DNA from: Megaleporinus macrocephalus
Lineage: Eukaryota > Chordata > Actinopteri > Characiformes > Anostomidae
Assembly: GCA_021613375.1 (NCBI GenBank)
Contig: CM038726.1
Span: forward strand, 13,214,253-13,278,252
DNA length: 64,000 nt
Direction of reading: 5' to 3'
In this document: one piece after another, positions 11,318 through 52,301 of the stretch
Numbering within the stretch: the stretch's first letter is position 1
Layout: each line of letters begins with the position of its first letter
Position numbers and translations under genes: made by a program
The notes under the pieces: model-generated
What the model was told of the DNA's origin: nothing
What the model saw: only the letters and a program-made list of their open reading frames with translations
The model's database searches: none

Positions 11318-14300
11318 AACAGAAATTCTAAAAGTTGCTCTCCTGCTAGGTCAAAATAAAAACATCAACAAAACAGTGGACTTACCGTCCCAGAGATAAA
11401 ACATTATCCTCTAGGAATGTGTTCAGAAGTATTTGGATTAAAGGAAGCATAAAAAGCGATCAACCTCTAAATCTGCAGACTATAACGGCAAATTTACTGT
11501 ATTAAAGAGAAAAAAACGGATGAAAAATAAAATCTTGTACTGGCCAAAGGGGAAAAGTCTTGCACAACATTGTTATATGATTACTATAAAAGTTAATCAG
11601 TGACTTAACTGACCTCTCTTGTCTGTTCTTGCTCACTCAGTTTCACGGTTTCTTCAAAGGCATGGCATTCCCTGTCCTCACAGTCGCTGTCAGCAACTCG
11701 GTGGTCTTCGGTTTCTATAGCAATGCCTTGGATTGCCTCACGCAGTCCCAGCGCAGGGAGCGTGACAACGACAACAAGGCTTCACTGCTGGCCGTCTTCA
11801 TAGCCGGATGCTTCTCAGGAGTCGCACAGGTAGTTCTAAACGTGTGAATTCCTTTCAAAACCTCTGACTTTAAAGAGCATGAGCTCAGCTGCTAAATTAG
11901 TTTTAGACTTCACAAGACGCCATAAGGATATCTTAGTGATAGTAAAAAACACGCCAAAACCAAACAATACATTCAATGGTACCTCACTTTGTGCTGTGAC
12001 GCAATTATCTTATTGTTATTTGAAAGAAAACACTACCGTTAATAAGCTGGACATCAGCATTCAGACGTTTGGAATAATACAGTGCCCTTCATGGTGTTTA
12101 CGAACTCCAGCAGCACTGTGGTGTCTGACCCACTCCCACCAGCACAACACACACTAAAACACCACCAGAATCTTAATACCTGCTGTACACATAAGGAAGG
12201 GGTTTGATGTTATGGCTGACTGGTGTATAATTCAGCAACACTGGGGTTTTAAAAACACCATGTTCAGTACAAAAATACCGAATTCCATAATAACTACAGA
12301 AATCTATTTTTTTTAAATATGTTAGCATTTCAACTGTTCTACTATTTGGATGTGTTGTCACACAGGAGCATACACAAGATTTGGAGATAATTTTTTCAAA
12401 ATGCATTCCTTAACAAAAACACAGGATTCCTTAAAACGGTGCAAAAAATCAGCTTCCTGTTTGCTGGAAACACCACTTGACTGTCCCAGCACAAGTGATC
12501 CTGAATAGTGATCCCCGTGGCATGACTTTTAGAGTGTTCTGATAAACAGACTAGGCTGGTCGTGCGGGAGGATGCTGTAAATGCATTACATGTAGAACCT
12601 TATACTTCTTTGGCTTGAGTGTTATTTCAGTTTGTGTCTGGTGGAGGGCACGTCTGGGCCAGGATTACATCACCCACATATTTCCAATGATTTGATATAT
12701 TTACCAGGGCACATATGATCAGCGCTGAAAAAATAGTGGGGCCCAGTTGAGTGCCTTGGGCAACTCTGCAGGGCAGATATTGCCAGTCAAAAAAAAAAAA
12801 TAAAGTATTCATATTTCATATGAATAAAAAAATAAAACCTGCCGATAAAAACCTGGTACACACTCAACATTGATCCTCCAAGTCTTTGTATATGTATAAT
12901 CCCTTCAATGTACTAGATAATGTGTTATGTATATATATTTATATATTATAATAGAGATTCGAGATTTAAACCACTTCATTTTTCATGCCAATTTTGAGAA
13001 GCTGCTGGGCTCTTATATCTACACACCACAAGTTTATCTATATATTGTTTCGCACAATATTAATATTTTACATTTTCCTGATTTGTTGAACATGCTTATT
13101 ACATATTATATAACATATAACGTATTCAATAGTAAATAAACAAGAAATGGGGAATTAACCCTTTGTTTATCTAGTGCTCTGGTGTTACCTACTATTTTGT
13201 CCGCACAGTTAGTGACCACAGGGAGTCAGTGCACACACAAGTAAGCTCAATGTCAGACGGATGATAATAAACACATTTTTCCTTTGATCTGTGTGTAATA
13301 TATTGGCTGTTGATATGTTGTGTGCAGTCCAGCAGGCTCTGAGTTTGTGCATTCCCCCTGTATTACCATTAACCTTCTCAATTAGGTGCTGGTCACAGCC
13401 CCAGTCGACCTGGTGAAGGTGCGTCTTCAAGGCCAGACTGGAAGTTATTTGGTGGCGGGTGGGGCTAAGTACCATGGGCCCATGCACTGCATGGCCGTCA
13501 TCTTCAAGGAGGATGGAGTGAGGGGCCTGTTCAGGGGGGCATGTGCTCTAGCCTTGCGTGACATTCCCTGCTATGGTCTTTACTTCCTTCCCTATGAATT
13601 ATGCTGCCGGATGTTGACTGAGAAAGGAAAACAACCTAGTGAGTGTGCAATGACCTCTGTAAATATTACTTATATATTTTAAGTTGTTATTAAAATATAT
13701 ATTATTATATTATACTTATTTAGTGGAAATTGTGTCCACGCTCAAATATTTTCAGCTGTTAAAATGACCTTTATGCGCTTTTAACTATAGTTTGGAAATA
13801 AAATCGATGAAATATAAAGAGACAGGCCAGACCTCGTCCTTTGTGATCAAGGGTGGGTAATTGCTCTTTGCCAAAAAGGCATTAGCGAAAAATATCCATC
13901 ATTTTAAAAATAACAATACAGGGATTGCAGGGATTCTGGGTATTTCAGAGAATCCAGAGAAATTTCTGTGCATAAAGGAAAAAGAAGACATGTGTCAGCA
14001 ATGGCCAGTAACGCTGCCACCGTCTTTGGACTCAAGCTAATCTGAAATGGAGGGATTCACAGTGGAAACATGTATTATGGTCTGACAAGAAACATTTGGC
14101 ACATGTTACAACAGCATAGCTGCTTATTCAGAGAGTGCTGGCACTAGACTGGCCTTCCCTTCCTCCCATTAAAAACTTATTTAGCTTAAAATAAAACAAC
14201 AAGCAGAAGATTTCCATAACAGAAAAATGTCAGACAAACAGGCATTCAGTCCCTATAATATTATAGTGTTGTTAAAAGGGAAGGTGTTGTAACATGCAGT

Positions 14301-15360
14301 AGGGCTGGGTATCACCACTGATTCCCCAGATCGATTCGATCCCAATTCACAAGGTCCCAATTCAATTTGATTTCCGATTTGATTCAATTTAATATCGATT
14401 AATTTATTTATTCATTTATTTATGATTCATTTATATTTCAGTTACAATAATATGTTTTGTTTGATTTTTAGAGAACTAATGTGGTAAATGTACAAGGAAC
14501 ACTCAACCTACCATTACTAAAAACATTAGTGTTTATATGTTTATATACCGTCCTGGTTTCTGAATCCAAAATCTAGCCAGACATCTGCTTTCAAGTTCTG
14601 GGGGGCCTTCACTTGTGCTCCAGTCATGCTTAGCTGATGTGCGCCCCCAGCCAGATCTCGTTGCGTGAAAAGCAATGGCTGATCACATGGCTGAGACTTG
14701 GGGGGGCAAGGGGGTCTGGAATGCTAACTTTAAAGATCGATCTCTGGTTTATATGAATCGATATTGGATTATTCAAATGAAGATCGGTTTAAATCGAAAA
14801 ATCGTTTTTTTAAACACACCCCTAACATGCAGGTAAATATGATTCGGAATGTGTTGCAGGCATCAAGATTTGGATGGTAAAATATCACATGTGTTTTTCT
14901 ACAGCTTTCAAATTAATGCAGAATTTATTTGGGGTAGGTAACCAAAAGTATGTGCAAACCTTCCATCTGAAGTCATTTTTAGCCTCACTCATCTTTTTCA
15001 GTTAGTTTTGAGGCCATATCTTCTACAGACAGTGTTGACCAGTGATTGTGTGCTTTTGTATCAGGTATGTTTGTCATTTTAATGGCTGGAGGAATTGCCG
15101 GTGTAACGACGTGGGGTTTTGCCACCCCGATGGACGTAGTAAAGGCTAGACTCCAGATGTCCGGGGCAGGCGGCCGAGTGTACAGGGGCACTCTGCACTG
15201 CATCACTGCCAGTCTGCGGGAGGAGGGCATTCGGGTGTTCTTCAAAGGCCTTCTTCTGAATAGCCTGCGAGCCTTCCCCGTCAACGCTGTGACTTTCCTC
15301 AGCTATGAGATGCTAATCAGGTCCATGACTGCTTCACCCACAAGCTGCGTTCAGGACTGA
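9790..15360 (+). CDS. slc25a45: Mitochondrial carrier SLC25A45-like, complete
   Basis: Inner-membrane solute carrier of the SLC25 family, 296 aa from six coding exons: 9790-9826, 10337-10380, 10476-10547, 11641-11829, 13386-13638, 15065-15360 (stop TGA). All junctions are GT-AG and phase-consistent. Three carrier repeats are present, each with the PxDxxK signature: HPMDTIKVRLQ (residues about 22-32), APVDLVKVRLQ (about 118-128) and TPMDVVKARLQ (about 218-228). The opening MPFVEFIAGWISG and the block FFKGMAFP resemble SLC25A45 more than the paralogues SLC25A47 and SLC25A48. SLC25A45 has recently been linked to mitochondrial uptake of methylated amino acids used for carnitine synthesis (recalled, not shown here). 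The start is the first ATG after the 5' UTR splice. Paralogue choice is less certain than family. Confidence 0.9.
10918..11160. repeat. Degenerate dispersed repeat
   Basis: The block containing CTGTCCTGTAATACTACTTTGTACCTC is similar to one near 60355-60385, which reads CTGTCTCATAATACAACTTTGTACCTC. It is probably a decayed relative of the 8024-9720 element. It lies in intron 4 of slc25a45. Confidence 0.5.
11237..11314. repeat. (TA)n microsatellite
   Basis: Uninterrupted TA dinucleotide run of about 39 units in slc25a45 intron 4. Confidence 0.98.
14299..14823. mobile_element. hAT-like MITE
   Basis: The ends are AGGGCTGGGTAT (left, from 14301) and AAACACACCCCT (right, to 14823), an imperfect inverted repeat. 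The element is flanked by the 8-bp direct repeat AACATGCA at 14291-14298 and 14824-14831, as expected of a hAT insertion. The interior is AT-rich, has GAT/ATC-rich arms and no coding capacity. It lies in intron 6 of slc25a45. Confidence 0.75.
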
Positions 15361-18300
15361 TGCCCAGGAGGACATGTCTGTGAGCCTGATGTTCCTCTGC
15401 TGAGGAGACATGCGCTGTAAACAGTGTTGGAATGTGAGAGGCATCGGGGATAGGTATTCAGGTAAACAGGCCATGTTCAGAATGTAGTTGCTTTTGATAT
15501 TGTTAGTAAAATATTACTAGAATACTTCAATACTAACTAAATTATCTTTGAAAGAAACCAGAAAATCAGTGCACAGCGTGTAACAAACACACTAATCTTA
15601 CCATTTATAACTTTATAAACCCTGAATTTACAGATAAACAGCCTAGACAGATAAATCAATGCAGTAAGTCAGTTATTTATCTCATTATTACTGATCTCTT
15701 TTGAGGAGATTGTTATTCAAGATTCAAGAGATTCAAGAGATTCAAGATTAAGATACTGAGATACTGAGATTAAGCTCAGTAGTGGACATGTTCATAAGTG
15801 ATCAGCTTAGCATCAGTGAAAACAATGTTGAGAACTTCATTAAATGGCACACTTTTTAATGTAATGGACAGTAGTATGCAAAAGTTGGAAAACACCCTGT
15901 GAAATCATGGTTCTACTAATATTTCTAAGTGTAAATATGTGAGGAGCATCACCAGGAGCTTGATCCCCAGCGATGCCACAGCCATCCGTAAGTTGATCCT
16001 ACTTTTCATCCTATCACTTAGTGTGATGGTAGCCAATACAGCAGACCCAGTTAATAGAAAGTTTACACTTTACAGAATGTCATATTTAAGTTTCCTGAAA
16101 GGAATGTGTTATGTCCCAGACTTCTTGGTGGGCACTGTAGTTCTTTGCCTCTTTCCACATTTTAAGCCAGCTGGGTCTTCTCAGCATACATGTTACAGAT
16201 AGACCACAGTACAACTGCTTAATTGCTTCATGCAGTACAGAACGGGTTATAATGAACTCAGTACGGGTTACGATATTTGTTACAAGTGGTAGAATCTTTT
16301 TTGATAGTGTATAAGACCATTTTCGTTAAGCGTGCAACTTTCTGTAAATATTTTTAGCAGATGCTCTTATCTAGAGTCAACAGTGTTGGAATTTGAATAT
16401 GACATTTATATAGCAGCGGCATTCTCAGACAGACCCTACACGCTTCTGTGTGGTGCTACCGGGTCATCTACTACAGGGAACAAACATAAGTATGACATCT
16501 TTCTGTAAAAGGTCAGTGCACAAGTGCAAACTTTTCTTAAATAATATCTTAAATAATATTACTTAAACAGAATATCAGGCATAACATGACTATTGCACAG
16601 GCCACATTCTTCACAGAGTGTTTAATTCAGCAAATAGTAGTTATGCATAAACATGTGAAGAAGTGTTCTCTGACAAGGCTGTGTTGGCTTATTTAACTTA
16701 CAAAACCACTACTACAGAGACTCAACTGTAGTAAAAATGGAATTAAAAAAAAAGGTATGAAGCACATCGCCAGCAAGTAACTGTGAGGCATTCAGGGACA
16801 TTTATAACAGCAGTTGTGGCTTATTGAGATTAATGTTACTTCATAATGTACAGTAAAATAACAAGTGGGTTCAGTATTCAGCAATCATTACATGTTCAAA
16901 GTATTAATATATATAGTACAGCGACACTGCCTATAAAGCCATACGTATTTGCTTCACGTTTCAGATCCGCTGTCAGCCACAGTGGCTGTTAATTCTGTGT
17001 TCATTCAGTGAGGTCAATGCCGGTCAGCACACTAAGCAGCTTAAATTTCTTAACTACTGACTTCTCTAGGAAACTGTTTTTTATTGGCTTCTTCTGAGTT
17101 ACTACACAGGCTTTTCAAACATTGGGCCAAATATATTAATTAGTTAAGATAACACATATATGAGCTGGTCATGAACTCAAACAGTTAAAGTTTTATTACT
17201 TCATGGAGCATTTACCTACAGACTTGCATACCTGAACTATGATCTACGACCCGCAAAGCAATCGCCTGAGAAAACCTAAAAGGGTGAATGAAGCACTAAA
17301 GTTTTGTCATTTTTCATGTGAAGACATTTTAAGATTTTTACAGCAACAAACATAAGCAACACATAATGTGCACACTTTGATTTTTAGTTGGAGGCTAAGA
17401 GAAGCAAAGCAAAAGCCAAAAAAACGATGAAATGGAATTTAAGATCTTTATTTTTATCCATTCATTTTTTGACATTGACACAGTGGGCCAGATTTACTAC
17501 TGCCAGTAGTGCATGTTAAAACTGACATTCATATAACATGTTACCAATAACTGGTGGGCCGGCACGTTGTAGTCTTGTCTTGCACATGCTAACAACTTAC
17601 ACTGTCATATTTGATCAAACAGCAACAGTTTTTCATTTCTTGATCTTCAAATGACAATTTTCTGCAATGTCATCAGTCAAACCAGGATTTTTCTTCAATA
17701 AAACAAGTTGATTTTAAAGCTTGAGTGATTGTGATGCAGCTTGGTTTAATAAAACCTAACATCTGATTGCCACGTTTCCAGTCAAGAGACCTAGGAATGA
17801 ATGAATGTAGCTACATTTTCTTCTATTCAGGAGACGTCTCGCAATTCAAGCAGATATCAGCAAATTTATTTAACACATCCATGAACAACATTACGGACAT
17901 AAGGTTAGTGTAATTTCAGCCTATTATCAAGAGATGTTCAACTTTCAGATGAAATGTTCAGGATGTTCTACTAATAAATCGGAACATAAAAAATCTCTAG
18001 AAAATTAATTTTAAAATTAAAAGATCAATGTAAACAAGAAGTAGCCTATATTCAAGTCTCTGTGGATTTCAGTTGGAAAAAAAAGGAATTTCTTTCAACA
18101 TGGGTAGTAATTCTTATGAAACACTGGATGGGTTTAGATTTCTACATGCAAATTTGGCCCTTTTCCTTCAACAAGCTCGATTTCAAATGTAGATTTAGGG
18201 AGGAAGACGTTTTTGGGAAATGGTGTGTGTGGACACTTCAGTGCAATAGAGTCCATGTTTCCATGTGTCATTTTTATTAATCTAATATTAATTATCAACA

Positions 18301-18599
18301 TCATCTACAGTAATTTGTCTCCTTGTTTGAAAACTTCAGGAAAAGTTACTAAAACAATGTAAGGTCTAGAGGTCGATGGTGGGAACACAATAAACTGGAA
18401 AAGAGAGAATGTTTCTCTAATTTTTCTGTTTTGACCTCATCTGTTTTCTTATTCTGCACTATCTGCATTTTCATCACTTATTTTAAAATAATTTCCAACC
18501 CAAAATACTTCACCTGCACTAATTCACTGTGTGTGTGTGTGTGTGTGTGTGTCAATCCTGTATAAGTGCTGTACGTCTTGTTAAACTCTTGTGTGAGTG
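15361..18599. other. Convergent 3' region between slc25a45 and ganab
   Basis: This holds the 3' UTRs of both genes. No additional exon is supported. A TTTATT at 17447-17452 (AATAAA on the - strand) could end the ganab transcript, but other matches exist. A (TG)n run lies at about 18529-18552. Confidence 0.5.
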
Positions 18600-46745
<28,146 letters not shown>

Positions 46746-47463
46746 GTCTGCTGTGGTGAACTTCGCCCCCTCCGGTTATCGTAAAATCCCTCCTTCACCT
46801 AGAAGTACAGCAGCCAGAGCGCGGAATGAGTTCAGGAGCCACATTAACGGATTTTCGCTGAATAAAAAGCTGTGAGCATATTTACGTTTAAGGAGACGCT
46901 TATTTTTATAAGTATTGTATTATTTTTTCAATTAGTTTAGCAGAGTAAATGCAAAATTTAAGACAATTTATTAAGAACAAATTACAGCCAGGGGCTTAAA
47001 AAACAAATAAAAAATAGTAAAGGAACAACATGTATTCCGTGTTCTGAAAGCTTTCATATTTTTACCCATTCGTTTGGCTTTTGCCTTAATATTTCTATTT
47101 ATAAATATAGAAATTAGTTAGCATTAAAATAAGATTGGTTGCTTCCATGTTACTGTGCTAACTGTGATTTTATTAATATTATTTTTATTGATGTATATTT
47201 TTGTATATTATATGTATTAACATTACAACCAAGGATGTCCATATTAAAAATAAACTACACCAAGAAAACTAAAATCCCTCATATACATGTGTGTGGTCGA
47301 TGATTTTTTATTTTATTTTATAGACTAAATTGAATAAATTCTTTTCTTTTTTCGGAGAAACTCTATTATTATATATCTACCACTGAAATGACGTAGGCCG
47401 GGTGTTGCCAGAAGTCTTTCTATGATTGGCTGTTGTGCTCCGGTCGCTGATGACGACAGCGCC
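46746..47463. promoter_or_regulatory. Divergent promoter interval between ganab and the 47464 unit
   Basis: About 0.7 kb separates the ganab start codon from a TATA box on the opposite strand. The ganab side is modestly GC-rich (46760-46860) and lacks a TATA box in a plausible place. The rest is AT-rich. Promoter function is inferred from position. Confidence 0.5.
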
Positions 47464-47473
47464 TATATAAATA
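47464..47473 (+). promoter_or_regulatory. TATA box of an unassigned transcription unit
   Basis: TATATAAATA lies about 30 bp upstream of a pyrimidine-rich initiator (GTTCTCTTTGGCGG, 47495-47508) that resembles a 5' TOP start. A GC-richer stretch precedes it. The arrangement is that of a strong, precisely positioned pol II promoter. Confidence 0.65.
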
Positions 47474-47494
47474 GGAAGGGCGGGCTGCTGGCTA

Positions 47495-49480
47495 GTTCTC
47501 TTTGGCGGTGGTTTGGTGGAAGTAGTGTAGTATAGTGAGCGTTTCCCCAGTTTTTGTAAGTTTGTTTTGTGTACTTTTTTTCTTTACCTTTTTTATTTTG
47601 TAAATACCAGCGCTTCTTTTGCGGAGGGGCGATAATGCTAAAAGTTTTTAGTTAGTGTATATTTTTACCTGACCTACTGGCTGCAGTCACGATGGACGCC
47701 ATTTTGACGTGAGTTTAACGTAAATTTAATGAGTTGTTTTCGACTAACCTCCTTTCTTGGCATGCACGAAAGTTCTCAGTAGTCGTGTGTGTATGTATGG
47801 AGGAATAGAAATGCCAGTGCTATGTCTTCGGTGCCAGCATGTTCCGTCAGCTGGTTCTATCCTCAATCACTGCTACACGTGTTCAGAGCCGTCGGCTCGG
47901 ATTCATTTTTATTAGACTTTGTGTTAACTGCTGTTTCCAACTCTTATTTTAGGTGGAGTTTTTTTCATCGAGCTGCTGGAGTCGGTGAGTATTTTCACTG
48001 TTAACGGTTGTTACGTGTATTTTGGCATGTATCTGCGACTACGGGCACTTTTTAATGTTATTAATGTCGTAAAACGCTTTACTTACAAAACGTTACTTAA
48101 TGTAGCTTATGTAGTTTTTTTTGGTCTGTAATCGCCGTTTTTATTGTCCCACGTTGTTTGCAGCCCTTTAAACATATTGAGGTATACAGGAAATACTTGA
48201 AAGTGCTTTGTGTGGATGTGTACTTGTAATGGATATGAAGGTTCTTATGGATGAAAGTGAGGCTTGTAGTGGTTTTGTATTTTAAAAGACCGTTTTTTAT
48301 ATTTTTGATGGAATGGTTATATTGTGCTTTTTCTTGAGCTCCTGTTGACTGAACGTATTTTCTAGTGAATCGTCAAATGAAGAAAAGAAAAATTGAAGCC
48401 AATGGACAACTAACCAAGCTGGGACTACCATGTGTAGTTTGTAGTTCACTTTATTTTACTCACATTCTGCTTGGGTTGCTTTGATAGACTTGTGTACACA
48501 GCAGAATTCTTCCATCAACTTCGGTTAAAAATAGACTACCAGAGGTCATACATGGCGGTATGGGTAGAAGCCTGGGCTCTTATGACAAGATGTAATATGG
48601 GCTGGTGTTGGACAGTGGCATTTTAACGAATAGAGTTTTCGAGCAGTACAAAATTTATGCTATTTACAACAGTTGACTAATGTTGCTGTCACAGCCAGGA
48701 CAAAGTGAGCGAATGTCTATCACTGGGTGATTTATTTGCTGTTTGCCAAAGTCAAACTAACTGGGACTGCTTAATATTCCAATGTTATGCCATTCTGCAA
48801 GGTTCATGTATTACAGATTCTAGTACTGGGATCCCTTTTTGTTCTGTTTATGAAGTCAGCAAAGAGTGCCCATAGTTGCAGAAATGCCAATTTGTAGCTT
48901 CACATGGTCTTTAACAAAATCCTCCTCATATTGGCACATGTGGGATTACTGTGCCCACGTGTGTAATCTCTGGAGGAACAATATCCTGTCATAACATAGC
49001 CGGCATCAGGATTTGGTTTCTTATGCAGGCTACTGTGTTGAGACAGCCTCACTAATGTTTGTGCTTTGTGAGATAAAATGCATAAAGTCATGACTAACTG
49101 TTGGTTGTCTTTTTATTTACAGGTATGTTTCAAGTGTGGTTCTCCAGTGTTCATGATGCTGTGACCCTCCTGTCTGTGAATCAGAGGCTTTCAGTTGATC
49201 TTTCAATCTGAAATTTTGATTTGTTTCTCAGTGAAAATGTCAGGTTATTTAGCATGCTTTAAAAATAAATATTTATAGAGAAACTGAATGTTCATTGTGA
49301 ATGTTGCTTAAACAGGTCACCAACTCAGACTATTCAGGTGAGTCTCTTGTTAGAATGACAGGTCAGAAATAATAGCCACTGATTTAGATTTCAGTAAACT
49401 GTTGTAGGGTGTGCTTATTTTATTTTAGTAATTGTATAATTTTGGTAATGTGAATAAAAGTTCTAACTTTCCTCCTTGTG
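47495..49480 (+). other. Unassigned spliced transcription unit with a 45-codon ORF
   Basis: Not recognised as any known gene. Predicted exons: about 47495-47555 (donor GTAAGT), 47687-47708 (acceptor CTGCAG, donor GTGAGT), 47953-47984 (acceptor TTTTAG, donor GTGAGT) and a terminal exon from 49123 (acceptor TTTACAG) with AATAAA at 49264-49269 and 49453-49458. The first ATG of the spliced product (47692) has a strong context (CACGATGG). It opens a frame that stays open through three exons to TGA 49209-49211: 45 residues, starting MDAILTWSFFHR and ending SVDLSI. An alternative 22-bp exon, 49316-49337, also has good splice signals. TATA, TOP-like start and tiny exons also fit a snoRNA host gene, but no convincing box C/D or H/ACA RNA was found in the introns. 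Coding status is open. Confidence 0.4.
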
Positions 49481-52301
49481 GTGTTATTTCTATTTTTAAA
49501 AAAAAAAACGTTTTTGGGGTTAGTGTGCAGCCTGCTACACAGTACAATATTTAATTATTTGTAAGTTAACAATGCATATTAAAGGTGGACCTTGCAATCT
49601 GTTAGCATTAGTAGATTCATATTGCTTTAAATGGCACTAGACCACTGAATATTGTCCAATTCTATGGGCCCTTGTTTTATCCAATGGGGTGAAAAACTGA
49701 TTGCGCCTTTCAGATACTTCAACTGAAACTACTAATGAACTTTGTGCAGCGTTTGAGAATGCTAAATGGTTTATATTGGGTGATGAGGGTACAAAAAATA
49801 GCAAGTCAAAGAGGTGTCCTAAAGTTGAAAGTGTTTGCATATGGATAGTTGATTGATAGTGTGTAGTAAACAGGCCTGGCCTAAAAAGGTTGAATTTCAA
49901 ATGGCAGTTATGAAAATTAGAAATGCCTTACACTTAGTTTTGAAGTGTTTTAAATAGTGTTTGCTCTGGAGCCTTAAAGTTTATAATTTGCTGATTGTGT
50001 TGGACTGACTGTTTATGGTTAATTGTTGCACTAGCAACTCTGATCAGTTGTTTCATAAACCTATTTTCATTTAGTTTTGTAAGTGCATTGGTTTTGCTAC
50101 ACCTTTTAAAAAATGAGGTGTGAGCTTCTGAGAACTGAATACATTTTGATGAACTGCGGTGGTAATGCAGTGTAATAGTACATCAGAGATTACTGAGCTT
50201 GTAATGTGGTCACCCCAGTGTTTGAGATGGTTTATGTAATGAGAATCCTGCTGTTGAAGCCAAGTAGCCATTCAGGACTTCTACTGTTCAACCTTACAAC
50301 AGCTCATACCTTTAAATAGCCTTGATCTTTAATCCTTAACTACTTCCATGAGTTGCTCTGCAAGTCACATGCAATGATCTGGGAACAGTGTAAAACACAT
50401 ACCTGATATATTTAGAGGCTGTACAAGTGTGATCCCAGTTCAGCTCTAATGTGAAGCTTCTACTGGCACCCCTCTCTGTTACTCTGCTGTTGTAATGCTA
50501 TTGGCAAAGTGGATAATCTGATCTAAGAGCGAGTTTCCTGCACAACAGTCATGGCCGTCGTCGACTCCAGACCTGTTCTAAGACTGCAGGAGCGTTAAAA
50601 CAGTTATTCAAATTACTACCATGATTCCTCAAGGCATGATAGTACCAGGACCTGCTCTGGTTGGGATACTCGAATAAATTGGAAAACAAGTTGGAATCTA
50701 GAAGTTTGGACCATGTGTGACATGCGACGGTCTCAAAGCTGGGACGGCAGTGAACTTCAGGTAGAAATTAATAGAAATTCAGCATTACCCAGATGGCGCA
50801 GAAGAGTTGTTGCACCAACCTTGGTGAGTGCAGTGGTTCTGAACTGCTAGTTTGTAGTCCTTTTGTTCAGCACAGGATTATTACTGCATAGATATGTATG
50901 TATAGTTGCATGTGTAATGTGTATGTGTACAGCTATACTGTGTAATGTTAAATTGAAATTGTGCAATAAACCTAGCAGAAAACTATTTATAAAGGATTCA
51001 CTTATTTTTGCTTACAAATCAACAAAACATATATGACTACAGGTGTTTAAATCTGTGCATGGGACTGCACTCTTGTCCAAGTGACATGTTCTTTTATAGT
51101 TAAAACACAGTTCTCCTCAAGTACCAAGTATTGTGTCTTACCTGTGCAAGGCATGCATTAAGATTTAGGTGCACCATATATCAGAAACCAATGTATTATT
51201 TGCTGGTAAATGGGAAAGTTTGAACAATATATGCAGTCTGATGCTGGAGTTACAGCCAGTTAATCACAGCAATTGTCTTATTATGGCCTTATCAATTAGA
51301 AAGTGAACGTATGTTCACTGCACTTCATATGGTACTTATATTTGTGAACTTGTTTTAAAATGAAGGGAGAAAAGCACTCAATGATTTTGGCCTAAATCAA
51401 TATTGTTATTTTGTATACAGTATTGCTGTGTAGATTCCCAGGTAAATGCAAAGGCTTAAACACTGATTCTGTATTTTGTTGATTTCTCAAGTGAAAAGAA
51501 GTGAACACAACCTCTGCATTAAATTATGAAACCAATTAAATGGTCCAACTACAAACTTCTTACTACACACTTCTGTAAGAAAAAAAAAACTATGTTATGT
51601 ATGTAGTTGCCAGATAATAAGTCTTAGTATGTAATAAGCCTGGAGTGTAAGGAGCTAAAACATTTTTCTGCATATGCTACTGAATATTTGACCGAATGAA
51701 GCTGAGAATGATCCATTACTTCAATAAAACCTGCTCAATGTCTTATGGGGGCCTGGAAAATTGGTGAATGGGATAAAGTTGGGCTAACGAATCATGCAGA
51801 GAAGCAGATGGACCACAGTCAATAATTCTAGAGCTACAAAGGCAGATGTACTTTTAATAAAGTTGCCAGAAAATGTTTGTATCATGTGACATAAGAAGCA
51901 ATAACAGAAGTATAGAACAATACACTAGCTACATTTCAGATTTGCCATTTTTGGAGCATTTCTTTTGGATAATTTATCATGAGTGAATAATTTTCACACA
52001 TGGTAAAGGACAGGTAGAAAAATATAAAAATCAACAAAAAAGATACATTTTCATTTGAACAGCAACGATATCCACCTCAGACATGACAATAAAACATTTA
52101 GGGTTTTTTAACTGGAAAAAATGAAGGCTTTTAAATGCCTCTTTGTTTTTCTCAATACATTTTTACTGTTCGATGTTATATCATATCACATGTACATAAG
52201 TACTGGAAAGCTGCCACAAATACAAATATTTCTATCAAACATTTCACACATTACTGCGCTAAATCCATTTAAACAGAAGAATGCTCTCAGGCCATATCAT
52301 T
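49481..52301. other. Region between the unassigned unit and PLAAT
   Basis: Mostly AT-rich with no clear gene. One exon-like piece, 50783-50823 (acceptor AAATTCAG, donor GTGAGT, containing ATGGCGCAG), is possible. Joined to the PLAAT exon it gives an immediate stop, so it is not the missing PLAAT start. The first PLAAT exon could lie here unseen. Confidence 0.4.

Noticed and set aside
15939..16202. 87-codon ORF with a hydrophobic stretch
   Set aside because: It is in the convergent 3' region with no promoter, splice or family evidence.
49144..49215. Possible box C/D snoRNA (ATGATGC ... CTGA)
   Set aside because: Box C has a mismatch and the flanks do not form a terminal stem; the region fits better as a terminal exon.
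50143..50205. Possible box C/D snoRNA (TTGATGA ... CTGA with ACATT/AATGT flanks)
   Set aside because: Box C lacks the leading purine, and the short pairing stem is six bases away from box D; too weak without a covariance search.
47464..51000. MALAT1 or NEAT1 orthologue, suggested by SLC25A45 synteny
   Set aside because: No A-rich/U-rich triplex end and no tRNA-like mascRNA sequence was found, and the unit looks spliced with a poly(A) signal.
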